DNA of 64,000 nt. It comes from Marinobacter sp. THAF197a. Its GTDB lineage: Bacteria > Pseudomonadota > Gammaproteobacteria > Pseudomonadales > Oleiphilaceae. Below the pieces are notes generated by a model that saw nothing but the letters and a program-made list of their open reading frames with translations, had not been told where the DNA came from and did not search any database. Both the position numbers and the translations under genes were made by a program. Each line of letters starts with the position of its first letter. Position 1 is the stretch's first letter. The DNA lies in contig NZ_CP045324.1 of assembly GCF_009363275.1 (NCBI RefSeq), positions 3,410,001 to 3,474,000 on the forward strand. The letters run 5' to 3'. Positions 63,728-64,000 of the stretch are shown piece by piece.

Positions 63728-63796
63728 CAGGCTGTTGCAAAACCCCGGTTTCGTTTGCAGCCAGTATTTGCTGCACCCGGGCTTTTCAACAACCTG
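63728..63796 (-). promoter_or_regulatory. Nested hairpin in the pnp leader (candidate RNase III site)
   Basis: CAGGCTGTTGCAAAACCCCGG (written in two parts: CAGGCTGTTG, CAAAACCCCGG) pairs with the segment at 63776-63796 at 17 of 21 positions. An inner TGCAG/CTGCA stem (63756-63760 and 63771-63775) closes a ten-base loop. It is in the untranslated leader of pnp, where PNPase mRNAs usually have a processed double-stranded region. Confidence 0.55.
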
Positions 63797-63919
63797 CTAT
63801 CAATATCGGCTTTCCATTAGACAGAGAAAATCCTTCGGTTTCACTGACAAATCAACTGCAGCATAAACACCGTCTGGCATCCCCTGAGCGGGTACACACA
63901 GACAGTGGGAGAGAAGCGC

Positions 63920-63947
63920 GGCTGACCCGGGCAACCCCGGGCCAGCC
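63920..63947 (-). terminator. GC-rich hairpin after rpsO (attenuator)
   Basis: GGCTGACCCGGG CAAC CCCGGGCCAGCC on the plus strand; in the minus-strand transcript it is a 12-bp stem with one G-U pair and a four-base loop, 19 bases after the rpsO stop. No T-run, so only part of transcription may end here before pnp. Confidence 0.65.
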
Positions 63948-63966
63948 TTCAGGTCGCTAAACCGGA

Positions 63967-64000
63967 TTAGCGACGCAGACCCAAGCGCTGGATGAGTTCC
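63967..64000 (-). CDS. rpsO: 30S ribosomal protein S15, C-terminal end only
   Basis: The minus strand at the right edge reads ELIQRLGLRR then TAA. This is the invariant S15 C-terminus, and its place directly upstream of pnp confirms it. The rest of the gene is outside the window. Confidence 0.9.
   Translation of the reverse strand, partial: ELIQRLGLRR

Larger units (their letters stand above)
63606..63966. other. rpsO-pnp intergenic region
   Basis: 361 bases without a gene, holding two large hairpins (see separate entries) between ribosomal protein S15 and PNPase. In E. coli this gap carries the rpsO terminator, a pnp promoter and the RNase III hairpin through which PNPase autoregulates; the layout here is the same in outline. 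Confidence 0.6.

Overview
The window is a contiguous piece of a gammaproteobacterial chromosome, most likely Marinobacter or a close relative. This rests on gene content: glc genes, a two-subunit aru/ast arginine succinyltransferase pathway, a DcaP-type porin, a KamA-type radical SAM protein, livKHMGF, DUF3015 and DUF4105 proteins, and pnp-rpsO. The sequence is moderately GC-rich. I see no tRNA, rRNA, CRISPR array, prophage or insertion sequence, so this is core chromosome with small accessory insertions.

Layout. 1-1.9 kb: a metal-type two-component pair, cut at the left edge. 1.9-6.1 kb: housekeeping singletons (DCC oxidoreductase, carboxylesterase, orphan ParA), a 51-codon arfA-like gene whose stop codon sits in the loop of a long hairpin, a Ca2+/Na+ antiporter and a solitary Nmad3 protein. 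6.2-9.5 kb: an iron group (siderophore/heme-binding lipoprotein, LysR regulator, Bcr/CflA exporter), each preceded by a Fur-box-like site. 10.1-15.3 kb: the glycolate oxidase operon (glcG-like, glcD, glcE, glcF) divergent from glcC, with two matching operators between. 15.4-31.2 kb: arginine/ornithine uptake and catabolism (aotPJQM, astE, then astB, astD, aruG, aruF, astC on the other strand), interrupted by a TetR-controlled RND efflux pair. 31.2-35.7 kb: an exonuclease/GIY-YIG nuclease, a DcaP-type porin, a 36-codon ORF behind a near-consensus sigma-54 promoter, and gcdH. 35.8-42.2 kb: aceE-aceF and a KamA-family protein. 42.5-47.4 kb: a large repeat-containing lipoprotein, an HNH protein and modABC. 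47.4-51.5 kb: cnoX, a lon paralogue with a possible heat-shock promoter, a tandem palindromic repeat cluster and a MarR regulator. 51.7-57.7 kb: a TPR membrane protein and livKHMGF. 58-64 kb: DUF3015, DUF4105, a lipoprotein hydrolase, pnp and the last codons of rpsO.

How it fits together. The cell imports amino acids (aot, liv), degrades arginine by the succinyltransferase route to glutamate and succinate, oxidises glutaryl-CoA and glycolate, and feeds pyruvate through pyruvate dehydrogenase. Quality control is represented by arfA, cnoX, lon and pnp.

The most unusual signal is a 96-108 bp hairpin element present three times (about 18.65, 29.9 and 61.35 kb). All three copies keep a nearly identical 54-nt loop, but their 21-27 bp arms differ from copy to copy while remaining perfectly self-complementary. 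Neighbouring DNA shows a strong local G+T versus A+C strand bias whose sign follows the orientation of the element and not the coding strand. I do not recognise a described system for this.
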